A DNA stretch of 16,100 bases from Candidatus Benthicola azotiphorus (GCA_947581745.1 CANPVW010000084.1:1-16100); one strand, 5' to 3'; positions 7,607 to 14,597 are shown, counted from the stretch's first letter. Program-made: numbers and translations. The notes: generated by a model from the sequence alone, not told the origin.

Positions 7607-8758
7607 ATGATCTACCTGGACCACGCCGCCACGTCTCCTCTGCGACCTGCCGTCTGGGACGCGATGTCCCGGATCGTGGGCACGGCGGACTTCAACCCTG
7701 CTTCGATTCACTCGGCCGGCGGCCGCGCCGCCGAGGTCCTCGAGCGAGCCCGCCAGCAGATCGCCGCAGCTCTCGGGACCGAGCGCTCCAATATCCTGTT
7801 CACCGGTGGGGGCACGCAGTCCGACAACCTGGCCGTTCTCGGCTTCGCCCGCTCCGCAGGAGAAACGGCCCGCCTCCTCGTGTCGGCGGTGGAGCACAAG
7901 GCCGTGCTCGAAGCGGCACGCCGGGCGGCCGTCGAGGGAAGCACGGTGGAAGTGATGCCGGTGGACTCCGCCGGCCGGCTCGACCCGCAGACTCTCGAAG
8001 ACCGTCTCTCGACGGACGATGGCCGTCCTGCCCTCGTCTCGGTGATGTGGGCGAACAGCGAGGTCGGGACCGTTCAACCGGTCCGCGAGCTGTGCGAGGT
8101 GGCACACCGGTACGGCGCCTTCTTTCACACGGACGCGGTGCAGGCCTTCGGCAAGGTCTCCGTGTCGCTCGACGCCGTTCCGGCGGACCTTCTCACCGTG
8201 ACGGCCCACAAGCTGGGCGGGCCGGTGGGCATCGGGCTGCTGGCGCGCTGCGGCGACGTCTCGCTGGAGCCGCTGTCGTACGGAGGCTCGCAGGAGCGCG
8301 CGATGTGGCCCGGCACGCAGAACCCGGTGGGCGCCGCGGGCTTTGCGGAAGCCGTTCGGCTGGCCGATTCCGAGTTTCCGGAATCCGCCGATCGATGGAC
8401 CGATCTGAGGACCGACCTGGAGCGCAGGCTGCGGGAGGCGGTCCCGGACCTGAGAGTCCACGCAGAGGGCAGTCCGGAACGGCTGCCGCACCTGCTCAGT
8501 GTCGGCATCCCGGGGTGTGACCAGGCCGTTCTCCTGACAGCGCTCGACCTGGCGGGAATATCGGTTTCGGCCGGCTCGGCTTGCGCCAGCGGCGTTTCCA
8601 CCGGGTCGCACGTCCTCGAGGCGATGGGCGTGCGACCGGCCGGAGATTACGCGGTGCTGCGGTTCAGCTTCGGGCCCGCCACCACGTCGACGGACATCGA
8701 GACGGCCGCCGGGACCGTTGCGGGCGCGGTCGCGCGGCTGCGGGGATCGCGCCGGTGA
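7607..8758 (+). CDS. PLP-dependent cysteine desulfurase (NifS/IscS family)
   Basis: A 383-residue class-V aminotransferase-fold enzyme that removes sulfur from cysteine as a persulfide, giving alanine. Visible landmarks are the start YLDHAAT, GGTQSDNLAV near 66-75, the histidine of AVEHKAV, NSEVGTVQPV, HTDAVQA, the PLP lysine Lys202 in TAHKLGGP, and the persulfide cysteine Cys326 in SAGSACASG. The segment normally reading RxGT...N has Trp234 (ERAMWPGTQNPVG) where an arginine is usual. The catalytic Cys loop is long, as in group-I (IscS/NifS) enzymes. The gene overlaps mnmA by 4 bases (GTGA), so I infer that its main client is MnmA for tRNA thiolation; Fe-S assembly is the alternative. No iscU-like scaffold gene is adjacent. 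Confidence 0.93.
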   Translation: MIYLDHAATSPLRPAVWDAMSRIVGTADFNPASIHSAGGRAAEVLERARQQIAAALGTERSNILFTGGGTQSDNLAVLGFARSAGETARLLVSAVEHKAVLEAARRAAVEGSTVEVMPVDSAGRLDPQTLEDRLSTDDGRPALVSVMWANSEVGTVQPVRELCEVAHRYGAFFHTDAVQAFGKVSVSLDAVPADLLTVTAHKLGGPVGIGLLARCGDVSLEPLSYGGSQERAMWPGTQNPVGAAGFAEAVRLADSEFPESADRWTDLRTDLERRLREAVPDLRVHAEGSPERLPHLLSVGIPGCDQAVLLTALDLAGISVSAGSACASGVSTGSHVLEAMGVRPAGDYAVLRFSFGPATTSTDIETAAGTVAGAVARLRGSRR

Positions 8759-9843
8759 CGCACGAGACCGTGCTCGCGGCGATGTCGGGGGGAGTGGACT
8801 CGAGCGTCGCTGCCGCGTTGCTGGTCCGGGAGGGCCGCCAGGTCATCGGCGCCACGATGAAGACCTTCTGCTATTCCGGCACGACGGGCCCGGCCCGGAT
8901 GTGCTGCGGTCTGGAGGGCATCTCCGACGCGCGTGCCGTGGCATCGGCGCTCGGAATCACGCACCGCGTGTTCGACCTGGAGAAGGAATTCACCGACGAC
9001 GTGATACGCGATTTCGTGCAGGAGTACGCTGCCGGCCGGACTCCCATCCCGTGCGTCCGCTGCAACAGCTTCACCAAGTTCCGGGACCTGGTTCGCCGAG
9101 CCGACGAGCTGGGCTGCGCGGCCGTGGCCACCGGCCACTATGCCCGGGTGTCTCGGTCCGGGGGCGTGCCTTCTCTGCGTCGCGCCGAGGACGAGCGGAA
9201 GGACCAGACGTACTTCCTGTGGGGCATCCCGCGCTCGGTGCTCGACCGACTGATCCTGCCGATAGGCGACATTCCCAAGCGGGAAGTCCGGAGCATCGCT
9301 CGAACGCTCGGTCTCCTCACGGCCGACAAGCCGGAGTCGTTCGAGATCTGCTTCGTCCCGGACGACGACTACGCGCGAGTGCTCCGGGATCACCTCGGCG
9401 ATCTCCACCCGGCGCTCTCGCCCGGCCCCTTCGTGCTCGTGGACGGCACGACGGTGGGCGAGCACGAGGGGTACGCGAGGTTCACCGTGGGACAGAGAAA
9501 GGGACTGCCCGGGGGGTTCGACGAGCCCATGTTCGTGATCCAGATCCGCCCCGCTTCGCGTACCGTCGTGATCGGGCCCCGCGAGTCTCTGTCGTCCGTG
9601 AGAGTCAGCGCGGAAGGAGCCAACTGGCTGGCCGACCGCCCGATGCCCGGGGAGGCCGTCGGCGTCCGGATCCGGCATGGCGCGCCGATCGTCGAGGCCA
9701 CCGTAGCACGGGCCGATGACGGGTCGTTCGGTCTCGACCTGCTCACCGCCCAGGATGCAGTGACTCCGGGTCAGAGCGCGGTGTTGTACAGAGAGCAGAT
9801 CGTGTTGGGCGGCGGCGTGATCACCGGGTCCGGGCGAAGCTGA
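8755..9843 (+). CDS. mnmA: tRNA-specific 2-thiouridylase MnmA
   Basis: A 362-residue enzyme that adenylates and thiolates U34 of tRNAs for Lys, Glu and Gln. The PP-loop SGGVDSS is near residues 11-17. Other family blocks are TGHYARV, KDQTYFLWGI and, in the C-terminal beta-barrel part, TVGQRKGLPGG. The two catalytic cysteines fit as Cys103 (CVRCN) and Cys199 (EICFVP). An extra cysteine-rich stretch, CYSGTTGPARMCCG (about 41-54), precedes the helix of the DAR-x-VA motif. I chose the GTG start at 8755, which overlaps the desulfurase stop (GTGA) and sets the PP-loop at the usual distance; the frame is open upstream into the desulfurase gene but that part is out-of-frame shadow. The gene ends tail to tail with dnaJ, 15 bases away, with no strong terminator. 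Confidence 0.95.
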   Translation: MTHETVLAAMSGGVDSSVAAALLVREGRQVIGATMKTFCYSGTTGPARMCCGLEGISDARAVASALGITHRVFDLEKEFTDDVIRDFVQEYAAGRTPIPCVRCNSFTKFRDLVRRADELGCAAVATGHYARVSRSGGVPSLRRAEDERKDQTYFLWGIPRSVLDRLILPIGDIPKREVRSIARTLGLLTADKPESFEICFVPDDDYARVLRDHLGDLHPALSPGPFVLVDGTTVGEHEGYARFTVGQRKGLPGGFDEPMFVIQIRPASRTVVIGPRESLSSVRVSAEGANWLADRPMPGEAVGVRIRHGAPIVEATVARADDGSFGLDLLTAQDAVTPGQSAVLYREQIVLGGGVITGSGRS

Positions 9844-9858
9844 GCTCGCGGGCACCGC

Positions 9859-10965
9859 TCAGTGGCGGAGGCCCTCGGCCCTGGCGAGGCGCTCGGCCGC
9901 ATCGCGGCCTTCTTCCGAAAGCTCGTCCGGGACGTCCACCACGATTCGGACCAGCTGGTCGCCCGTACGCTGACCCTTCTCGACACCCTGGCCCTTGATC
10001 CTGAAGGTGGTCCCGGACTGCGTGCCCGGCGGGATTTTGAGGACGATCTTCTTGTTGTCGACGGTCCTGACCCTGATCCTCGAGCCGAGAAGCGCCTGGG
10101 CGACGTTGATCGGGACCTCGCAGGCGAGATCGAGGCCTTCTCGCGCGAAGAAGCGATCGTCGTGGACCTTGAACTTGACGATCAGGTCTCCCGGTCGCCC
10201 ACCGCCTGGCCCCCTCTCGCCCTGGCCGGGGATCCGCAGGCGCGAGCCGTCGTCGACGCCGGCCGGAACGGTGACCGCGATCTTCCGCCGCGTGGAGACT
10301 TCCCCGCGACCGCCGCACGCGCTGCACACCTGGCGAGGGATCTGTCCCCGCCCCATGCACGCCGGACAGGGCCGCGGCACGGAGAACGTGCCCTGACCGA
10401 AGGTGACCGTTCCCCTGCCGTGGCATTCCGAGCACGTGTCCGTTCCGGCGCCCGGGGCGGCCCCCGTTCCGTCACAGTTGGCACACTCCTCCGACAGCGG
10501 CACGTTGATCGTAACCCGGCCACCGCGCACGGCCGTGCGGAACGGGATCTCGATCAGGTACTCCACATCGCGTCCGCGTACGGGGCCCTGGCGACGTTCC
10601 TCGGCCGTCCGCTTACCCAAATCGAAGATCGAGCTGAAGATGTCCCCGATGCCGCCAAGGTCCTCGAAGCGGAAGTTCCGCGTCCCTCCGGGAGATGCCC
10701 CCGGTGTCGGACCGGCTCCGGGCCGGTATCCCCCCAGTCCTCCGAAGCGCCGCAGCTGATCGTACTTCTTCCGGCTGTCCGAGTCCGAGAGAACCGTGTA
10801 GGCTTCGGAGATCTCCTTGAACCGCTCGCCCGCACTGGGGTCGTCCGGGTTGGCATCCGGATGGTACTTCTTGGCCAGCGACCGGTACGCTTTCTTGATC
10901 TCGTCGTCCGAGGCGCTCTGCGAGACCCCGAGTTCCTGGTAGTAGTCCTTCGCGCGTGCGGTCAT
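9859..10965 (-). CDS. dnaJ: chaperone protein DnaJ (Hsp40, type I)
   Basis: A 368-residue type-I J-protein. The J-domain is at 6-70 with the HPD triad at 35-37, followed by a short Gly/Phe-rich linker (about 74-125). Four zinc-binding CxxCxGxG repeats have cysteine pairs at 161/164, 178/181, 200/203 and 214/217, and two beta-type substrate-binding domains run to the end. It delivers clients to DnaK and stimulates its ATPase; dnaK itself is not in the window. The ATG overlaps the grpE stop by one base (TGATG), so translation is probably coupled. No good Shine-Dalgarno site of its own is visible. The arginine-rich GGYRPGAG region is a variant of the usual glycine-rich linker. The 3' end faces mnmA. 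Confidence 0.97.
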   Translation of the reverse strand: MTARAKDYYQELGVSQSASDDEIKKAYRSLAKKYHPDANPDDPSAGERFKEISEAYTVLSDSDSRKKYDQLRRFGGLGGYRPGAGPTPGASPGGTRNFRFEDLGGIGDIFSSIFDLGKRTAEERRQGPVRGRDVEYLIEIPFRTAVRGGRVTINVPLSEECANCDGTGAAPGAGTDTCSECHGRGTVTFGQGTFSVPRPCPACMGRGQIPRQVCSACGGRGEVSTRRKIAVTVPAGVDDGSRLRIPGQGERGPGGGRPGDLIVKFKVHDDRFFAREGLDLACEVPINVAQALLGSRIRVRTVDNKKIVLKIPPGTQSGTTFRIKGQGVEKGQRTGDQLVRIVVDVPDELSEEGRDAAERLARAEGLRH

Positions 10966-11618
10966 CAGTCTGGCTCGACACCTTCGGGAGAGTGGTACAG
11001 GACCTCGACCTGGGCCGGGCGCACGAGTCGCCCTCCGAAAGTGTAACCGTCCACGAAGACCCGTGAGACCGTGTCGTCGAGCTCCGGCTCCCCGGTCTCC
11101 GCGGTCATCAGAGCCTGGTGAAGCTCGGGGTTGAAGCGTTCTCCCAGGGCGTCCATGCGCTGCAGTCCGGCTTCCGAGAGCTCCTTGCGAAGATTGCGCA
11201 GAATAAGCTCGAGCCCCTGGTCCAGAGCTTCGACCGTCGTGGTCTCCGGTGGAGTGGCGGCCACGCGCGCCAGGTCGTCCAGGGTGGGAAGCAGCCGTCG
11301 AGCGAGGTCCGCCTGCGCTATCTCGGACAGCTCCGTCTGCTCGCGGCGAGTGCGCCTCCGGAAGTTGTCGAACTCGGCCGCCAGTCGCAGGTATCGGTCG
11401 TTCACTGCCTCCAGCTCCTCGGCCAGCCTCTGGGCCGGATCGTCGAGGGACTCCTCGCGCTCGATCTCCCCAGCCGGTTCCGCAGTCGCCTCCATGGCCT
11501 CGGAATCAGTCGGATCCGTGGTTCCCACCGGGTCCTCCGGCGTCTCGCCGGCGACGGCCTCATCCTCCGGCCGGTGAGCGTTTCTTCCCAACAAGTCTGC
11601 CTCCTGTCGACTGCTCAT
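10965..11618 (-). CDS. grpE: nucleotide exchange factor GrpE
   Basis: A 217-residue GrpE as read from the ATG at 11618. Residues 1 to about 60 are acidic and disordered (Glu, Asp, Pro, Thr). The coiled-coil dimerisation helix follows, with the hallmark RYLRLAAEFDNFRRRTRRE near 75-93. The C-terminal four-helix bundle and beta-wing carry GERFNPELHQAL and DDTVSRVFVDGYTFGGRLVRPA. GrpE releases ADP from DnaK. The start is uncertain: the ATG at 11618 has no Shine-Dalgarno site, while AGGAGG at 11600-11605 sits 5 bases before a TTG at 11594 and 8 before another at 11591. A TTG start would give 208-209 residues and lose only unstructured sequence. The dnaJ gene follows with a one-base overlap. Confidence 0.95.
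   Translation of the reverse strand: MSSRQEADLLGRNAHRPEDEAVAGETPEDPVGTTDPTDSEAMEATAEPAGEIEREESLDDPAQRLAEELEAVNDRYLRLAAEFDNFRRRTRREQTELSEIAQADLARRLLPTLDDLARVAATPPETTTVEALDQGLELILRNLRKELSEAGLQRMDALGERFNPELHQALMTAETGEPELDDTVSRVFVDGYTFGGRLVRPAQVEVLYHSPEGVEPD
11600..11605 (-). promoter_or_regulatory. strong Shine-Dalgarno inside the annotated grpE start region
   Basis: AGGAGG on the minus strand is followed by CAGAC and then TTG (11594), with a second TTG at 11591. It lies inside the reading frame if the ATG at 11618 is used. It is among the strongest ribosome-binding sites in the window and suggests that translation begins at one of the TTG codons. Confidence 0.5.
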
Positions 11619-11623
11619 GATCG

Positions 11624-11638
11624 GGGCTGCTTCAGCCC
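11624..11638 (-). promoter_or_regulatory. short hairpin in the grpE leader
   Basis: Read on the minus strand, GGGCTG-AAG-CAGCCC forms a perfect 6-pair stem with a 3-base loop, ending 5 bases before the ATG at 11618. No U-run follows, so it does not look like an intrinsic terminator. It could stabilise the 5' end of a grpE transcript or mask the ATG. Confidence 0.35.
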
Positions 11639-11641
11639 GTA

Positions 11642-11647
11642 ACTATA
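11642..11647 (-). promoter_or_regulatory. possible -10 element for grpE-dnaJ
   Basis: TATAGT on the minus strand (5 of 6 to TATAAT) lies in the 51-base gap between the hydrolase stop and grpE. A start point 6-7 bases downstream would fall near the beginning of the hairpin. There is no recognisable -35, no CIRCE operator and no sigma-32-like element, so support is limited. Confidence 0.3.
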
Positions 11648-11669
11648 CTCACGCACCTGCCTTCGCGCT

Positions 11670-12512
11670 CTATCCGCCACCCGTGTGCTCGTTGAGCCAC
11701 GCCACGAGGTCCGCCGCCGCCCGATCCGCGACCGGATCGTGATACAGATCGTGGTAGGCGTTCTCGTACGCGATCAGCCGCGTCTCCCCTCCCAGTCGCC
11801 GTGCCAGGTCTTCGCCTGCCGGCGTGCTGACGACCCTGTCGCTGCCCGGCAGCTGCACCAGGACAGGTACCCGCGTCTGGCCCGCCCGGCGCACGAGGAC
11901 GTCGGCCTGCCGTCGCATCTCGCCCCACAGACGCGCGCTGATCCTGTGATGCACCAGCGGAGCGCCATCGTACGCCTCGGCCTCCGCGGCCGTCCGGAAA
12001 AGCATGCTCGATCGTATTTCGTTCGACATCGTAAGGACGGGGAACAGCCGGTCCGCCGCGTCGCTCAGCCCGACCTTCCAGGCGGGCGGACGCAGAGCCA
12101 GATCCACGAACGGCGCCACGAGCACGGCCCCCCCGAGGTCCGGGAACCCGAACTCCTGAACGTAGCGGCCGACTACGAGCCCCCCGAGCGAGTGGCCGAG
12201 CAGAAAGGTCGGGCCACCCGAGCCGACGCGCTCGACGTGTCGGCGGAAGTGATCGAGGTCTGCGAGCAGGCGGCCAAACGAGCTGGCGTGGCCGCGTCGT
12301 CCCTCCGACCTGCCATGCCCTCTCAGGTCGATCGCGTGGAAGTCCAGTCCTGCCACTGCGGCGCACGTCGCGACCCGGCCATAGCGACCGGAGTGCTCTC
12401 CGAGCCCGTGAACCGCCACGAGCCGTCCGCGCGCCTCATCCGACGTCCGGCTCCGGAAGAACAACCTCGTCCCCGGCGCCACCTCGAGCATGCCCGTCGA
12501 CTCGATCCTCAT
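11670..12512 (-). CDS. alpha/beta hydrolase, monoacylglycerol-lipase-like
   Basis: A 280-residue serine hydrolase of the Hydrolase_4/lysophospholipase type. The oxyanion-side motif HGLGEHSGRY is at 35-44, LRGHGRSEGRRGH at 63-75, and the nucleophile elbow GHSLGG at 106-111 makes Ser108 the nucleophile. The acid is probably the Asp in PGSDRVVS and the base the His in NAYHDLYHD, both in the last third. HGxGEHSGRY is typical of monoacylglycerol lipases and lysophospholipases, so a glycerolipid ester is a reasonable substrate. That would suit its position two genes after pgsA, but it is inference. The ATG overlaps the cinA stop by 4 bases (ATGA). The frame is open upstream across cinA, but that part has no family features. 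No signal peptide is visible. Confidence 0.88.
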   Translation of the reverse strand: MRIESTGMLEVAPGTRLFFRSRTSDEARGRLVAVHGLGEHSGRYGRVATCAAVAGLDFHAIDLRGHGRSEGRRGHASSFGRLLADLDHFRRHVERVGSGGPTFLLGHSLGGLVVGRYVQEFGFPDLGGAVLVAPFVDLALRPPAWKVGLSDAADRLFPVLTMSNEIRSSMLFRTAAEAEAYDGAPLVHHRISARLWGEMRRQADVLVRRAGQTRVPVLVQLPGSDRVVSTPAGEDLARRLGGETRLIAYENAYHDLYHDPVADRAAADLVAWLNEHTGGG

Positions 12513-13021
12513 GGCCCCCGGAGCGCCTCCACCAGAAGTCCGAGCGCCTCGTACACCGCCTGACGTCGCACTTCCTCGCGGTTCCCCGCGAACACGAAGG
12601 TCCTCGAATTCGAAATGGGTCCCCGCACCGCAATCCAGACCGTGCCCACGGGCTTTCCCGGGGTCCCTCCGTCGGGACCCGCCAGTCCCGTGATCGCCAG
12701 CGCCCACGTACTCCCGGACAGGTCGGCGACTCCACGCGCCATCTCTTCCGCCGCGAGCCGCGAGACAGCGCCGTGCTCGCTCAGGGTCGAGTGCGACACG
12801 GAGAGCATCCCCAGCTTCGCGGCGTTGTCGTAGGCGATGACCCCGCCCCAGAAGCAGGCCGATGCACCGGGAACCGAGGTGATTTCGCGGCCCAGCCAGC
12901 CGCCGGTGCAGCTCTCGGCGACCGAGAGCGTCGCGCCCGTGGACCTCAATGCCGTCACTGCCTCGACGGCGCGCTCCAGTAAGTCGGGCGCGCGCTCCAG
13001 GCGCGAGTCCGCTTGGGTCAA
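12509..13021 (-). CDS. CinA C-terminal-domain protein, NMN amidohydrolase (PncC-like)
   Basis: A 170-residue single-domain protein homologous to the C-terminal domain of CinA (PncC). It is predicted to deamidate nicotinamide mononucleotide to nicotinate mononucleotide, recycling NMN released for example by DNA ligase. Family blocks are AESCTGG at 35-41 with the catalytic Ser37, a GVIAYDNAAK stretch with the conserved Tyr and Lys, and ITGLAGPDGGTPGKPVGTVW. The N-terminal MoaB-like domain of full-length CinA is absent, and the sequence upstream is pgsA, so this is a natural stand-alone form rather than a truncation. I chose the TTG at 13021 because it overlaps the pgsA stop as TTGA and gives a normal N-terminus. 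pgsA-cinA is a recurrent bacterial pairing, often followed by recA; recA is not here. Confidence 0.9.
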   Translation of the reverse strand: MTQADSRLERAPDLLERAVEAVTALRSTGATLSVAESCTGGWLGREITSVPGASACFWGGVIAYDNAAKLGMLSVSHSTLSEHGAVSRLAAEEMARGVADLSGSTWALAITGLAGPDGGTPGKPVGTVWIAVRGPISNSRTFVFAGNREEVRRQAVYEALGLLVEALRGP

Positions 13022-13662
13022 GCCGCGCTGCCCCCGAGCACACGGCGGAACGCGAGGACGTAGACCACGAGCGAGACGACCGTGAGCGTGAGAGCCAGGA
13101 CGAGGCTGACCGACGTGAACCAGCCGTGCAGGCTGGCCCAGAAACGATTCAGGGACCCCGACCACTCGTACTCGACCACCGCCGTGCGATAGGCGACCCA
13201 CAGGATCATCGAGCCGATGAAGATGTTCTGCGTCAGGGCCTTCCTCTTCCCGAGCGTCGTGGCCGGAACCACGACCCCCCGCCTCGCCGATGTTGTCCGG
13301 AGCCACGTGATGAGGGCCTCGCGACCGAAGAACACGGCCAGCACCCAGAGCGCGATCCCCCCGAACAACGGAAGATCACCGAGCTCGGGCAGTCGCAGTG
13401 TGAGGAGATAGAAAGGGATCAGCGTGGCCACGAGAAGCAGCTTGTCCGCCAGCGGATCGACGAGCTTGCCGAAATCGGTCACTTCCCCGCGCCGGCGGGC
13501 CAGCGCGCCGTCCACGAGGTCGGATAGAGCCGCTGCCAGGAACACGATGAAGGCGGCAAGCCTCGCCGACACGCTCGACTCGAAGAGCAGAACCGTGACC
13601 ACGGGCGCCAGGAGCACCCGAAGAGTGGTGATGGCGTTGGGGAGGTTGACGTCGTTGGACAC
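13018..13662 (-). CDS. pgsA: CDP-alcohol phosphatidyltransferase, PgsA type
   Basis: A 214-residue integral membrane enzyme predicted to make phosphatidylglycerol phosphate from CDP-diacylglycerol and glycerol-3-phosphate. The CDP-alcohol phosphotransferase signature DG-x2-AR-x8-G-x3-D-x3-D is intact at 51-73 (DGALARRR...FGKLVDPLAD), with a preceding Asp48. Four to six hydrophobic helices surround it, and the N-terminal NLPNAITTLRVLLAPV is typical of PgsA rather than PssA. The start is a GTG, four bases after the mglA-like stop, with only a weak Shine-Dalgarno sequence, so translation is probably coupled. The stop overlaps the cinA TTG. A long loop (about 160-172) precedes the last two helices. 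Phosphatidylserine synthase or cardiolipin synthase of the same fold are less likely alternatives. Confidence 0.93.
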   Translation of the reverse strand: MSNDVNLPNAITTLRVLLAPVVTVLLFESSVSARLAAFIVFLAAALSDLVDGALARRRGEVTDFGKLVDPLADKLLLVATLIPFYLLTLRLPELGDLPLFGGIALWVLAVFFGREALITWLRTTSARRGVVVPATTLGKRKALTQNIFIGSMILWVAYRTAVVEYEWSGSLNRFWASLHGWFTSVSLVLALTLTVVSLVVYVLAFRRVLGGSAA

Positions 13663-13666
13663 GCGA

Positions 13667-14251
13667 TCACGCTCGGTTGAGGGCTCTGATCACCTGCCGG
13701 GAGATCGCCGTGAGAGACTCCAGCACCCCGGTGCCGTCGATGGCCACGGCTTCGAAATCGGGGCGGCCGTCGGGATTGAGCATCTGCCGCAGCTCCTCGA
13801 CCGGCGTCGCTCCGGCCAGGTCCCGCTTGTTGTACTGAAACACGATCGGCACGTCGGAAGCCGCCAGCCCGGCCTCGGCCAGGTTCGACTCGAGATCCGC
13901 CAGCGACTCCCGGTTCGCTGCCAGCCGCTGGGGATGGCTGTCGGCGACGAAGATCAGGCCATCCACACCGCGCAACACGAGGCGACGACTCTCCTTCTGC
14001 GGGTTCTGCCCGGGAACCGTGTGGAGATGGAACCGGGTCCGGACCCCGCGAACGACTCCCATGTCGACGGAAAGAAAATCGAAGAACAGGGTGCGCTCGG
14101 GACCATCGGTGGGCGTGATGAGCTTGCCTCTCGACGCCGGGTCGAGCCTTCCGTACACGTGCTTCAGGTTCGTCGTCTTCCCACTCGCCGCTGGACCGTA
14201 GTACACGACCTTGCAGCTCAATTCGCCGGTCACCGGAAGCGTGATCGCCAT
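13667..14251 (-). CDS. MglA-like Ras-superfamily GTPase
   Basis: A 194-residue small GTPase, almost the same length as Myxococcus MglA. The P-loop GPAASGKT is at 19-26, the switch-I region ERTLFFDF is at 52-59 with the arginine-finger position Arg53, and TVPGQ at 78-82 holds the catalytic Gln82. LVLRGVDGLIFVADS lies at 91-105 and NKRD at 141-144. The numbering of Arg53 and Gln82 matches M. xanthus MglA as I recall it. MglA toggles polarity and gliding machinery in myxobacteria, with MglB as its GAP. After TVPGQ the usual VFY-type segment is replaced by NPQKES, changing switch II. No MglB/roadblock gene adjoins; a membrane protein gene sits four bases upstream instead. No motility genes are in view, so a role in cell polarity or envelope organisation is only a guess. 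Confidence 0.88.
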   Translation of the reverse strand: MAITLPVTGELSCKVVYYGPAASGKTTNLKHVYGRLDPASRGKLITPTDGPERTLFFDFLSVDMGVVRGVRTRFHLHTVPGQNPQKESRRLVLRGVDGLIFVADSHPQRLAANRESLADLESNLAEAGLAASDVPIVFQYNKRDLAGATPVEELRQMLNPDGRPDFEAVAIDGTGVLESLTAISRQVIRALNRA

Positions 14252-14255
14252 TCCG

Positions 14256-14597
14256 TCAGGCCCTCTCGACGCTCTCTTCGGCCGCGAGGTACTCCTCCAT
14301 CCCCGCGAGAATCACGCTGGCCCGCTTTCGGAGCATCGGACGCTCCTCCCACGCCACGTAGTCACGCAGCAACAGCACGTTGTCTACGTCGGGGTGCGAC
14401 CGCAGATAGCCCAGCGCGGCCAGGCGCCGCAGCGGGTGCGGGCTGAACAGCTCGCTCTGGTGCCGAGCCATCTGGTCCCGGGCCAGCAGAACGCCGGCAC
14501 CGCCTACCGCCGCGACGCCCAGCATCGCGATCGCGGCGATCTTCACCACCTTCCACGCGGCGGACTCCTCACGAACCACAATCACTTTGTCCGACAT
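14256..14597 (-). CDS. small single-pass membrane protein with HEAT-like tail, unknown function
   Basis: A 113-residue protein that I do not recognise. Residues 1-16 are polar with charged residues, 17-39 form one confident transmembrane helix (VVKIAAIAMLGVAAVGGAGV...), and 40-113 are helical. Within the tail, HPLRRLAALGYL (54-65) and RPMLRKRASVILAGM (86-100) follow a similar (H/R)P-(x)-LR(R/K)-x-A pattern, as in HEAT or armadillo-like alpha repeats. The ATG directly follows the recR stop, with GGGAGA just upstream inside recR. The next gene, encoding the MglA-like GTPase, begins four bases after its stop. The position suggests a membrane-bound partner or scaffold for that GTPase, an inference from gene order only. 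Topology is undecided: a net positive N-terminal flank is lacking while the tail side has Arg40 and Arg45, favouring a cytoplasmic tail. Confidence 0.75.
   Translation of the reverse strand: MSDKVIVVREESAAWKVVKIAAIAMLGVAAVGGAGVLLARDQMARHQSELFSPHPLRRLAALGYLRSHPDVDNVLLLRDYVAWEERPMLRKRASVILAGMEEYLAAEESVERA

Noticed and set aside
8647..9855. 402-codon minus-strand frame opposite mnmA
   Set aside because: mnmA is unmistakable on the plus strand; the antisense product shows no motif.
9841..9861. TGAGC...GCTCA inverted repeat at the mnmA-dnaJ convergent junction
   Set aside because: Only 5 pairs with an 11-base loop and no T-run on either strand; not good enough for a terminator.
9873..9889. CCTCG...CGAGG hairpin in the 3' end of dnaJ
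   Set aside because: Short stem within coding sequence and no T-run; expected by chance in GC-rich DNA.
9862..11046. 394-codon plus-strand frame opposite dnaJ
   Set aside because: Antisense to a complete DnaJ with J-domain and zinc motifs; no domain of its own.
11619..11669. CIRCE operator or sigma-32-type heat-shock promoter before grpE
   Set aside because: Neither TTAGCACTC-type inverted repeats nor a CTTGAAA/CCCCAT pair is present.
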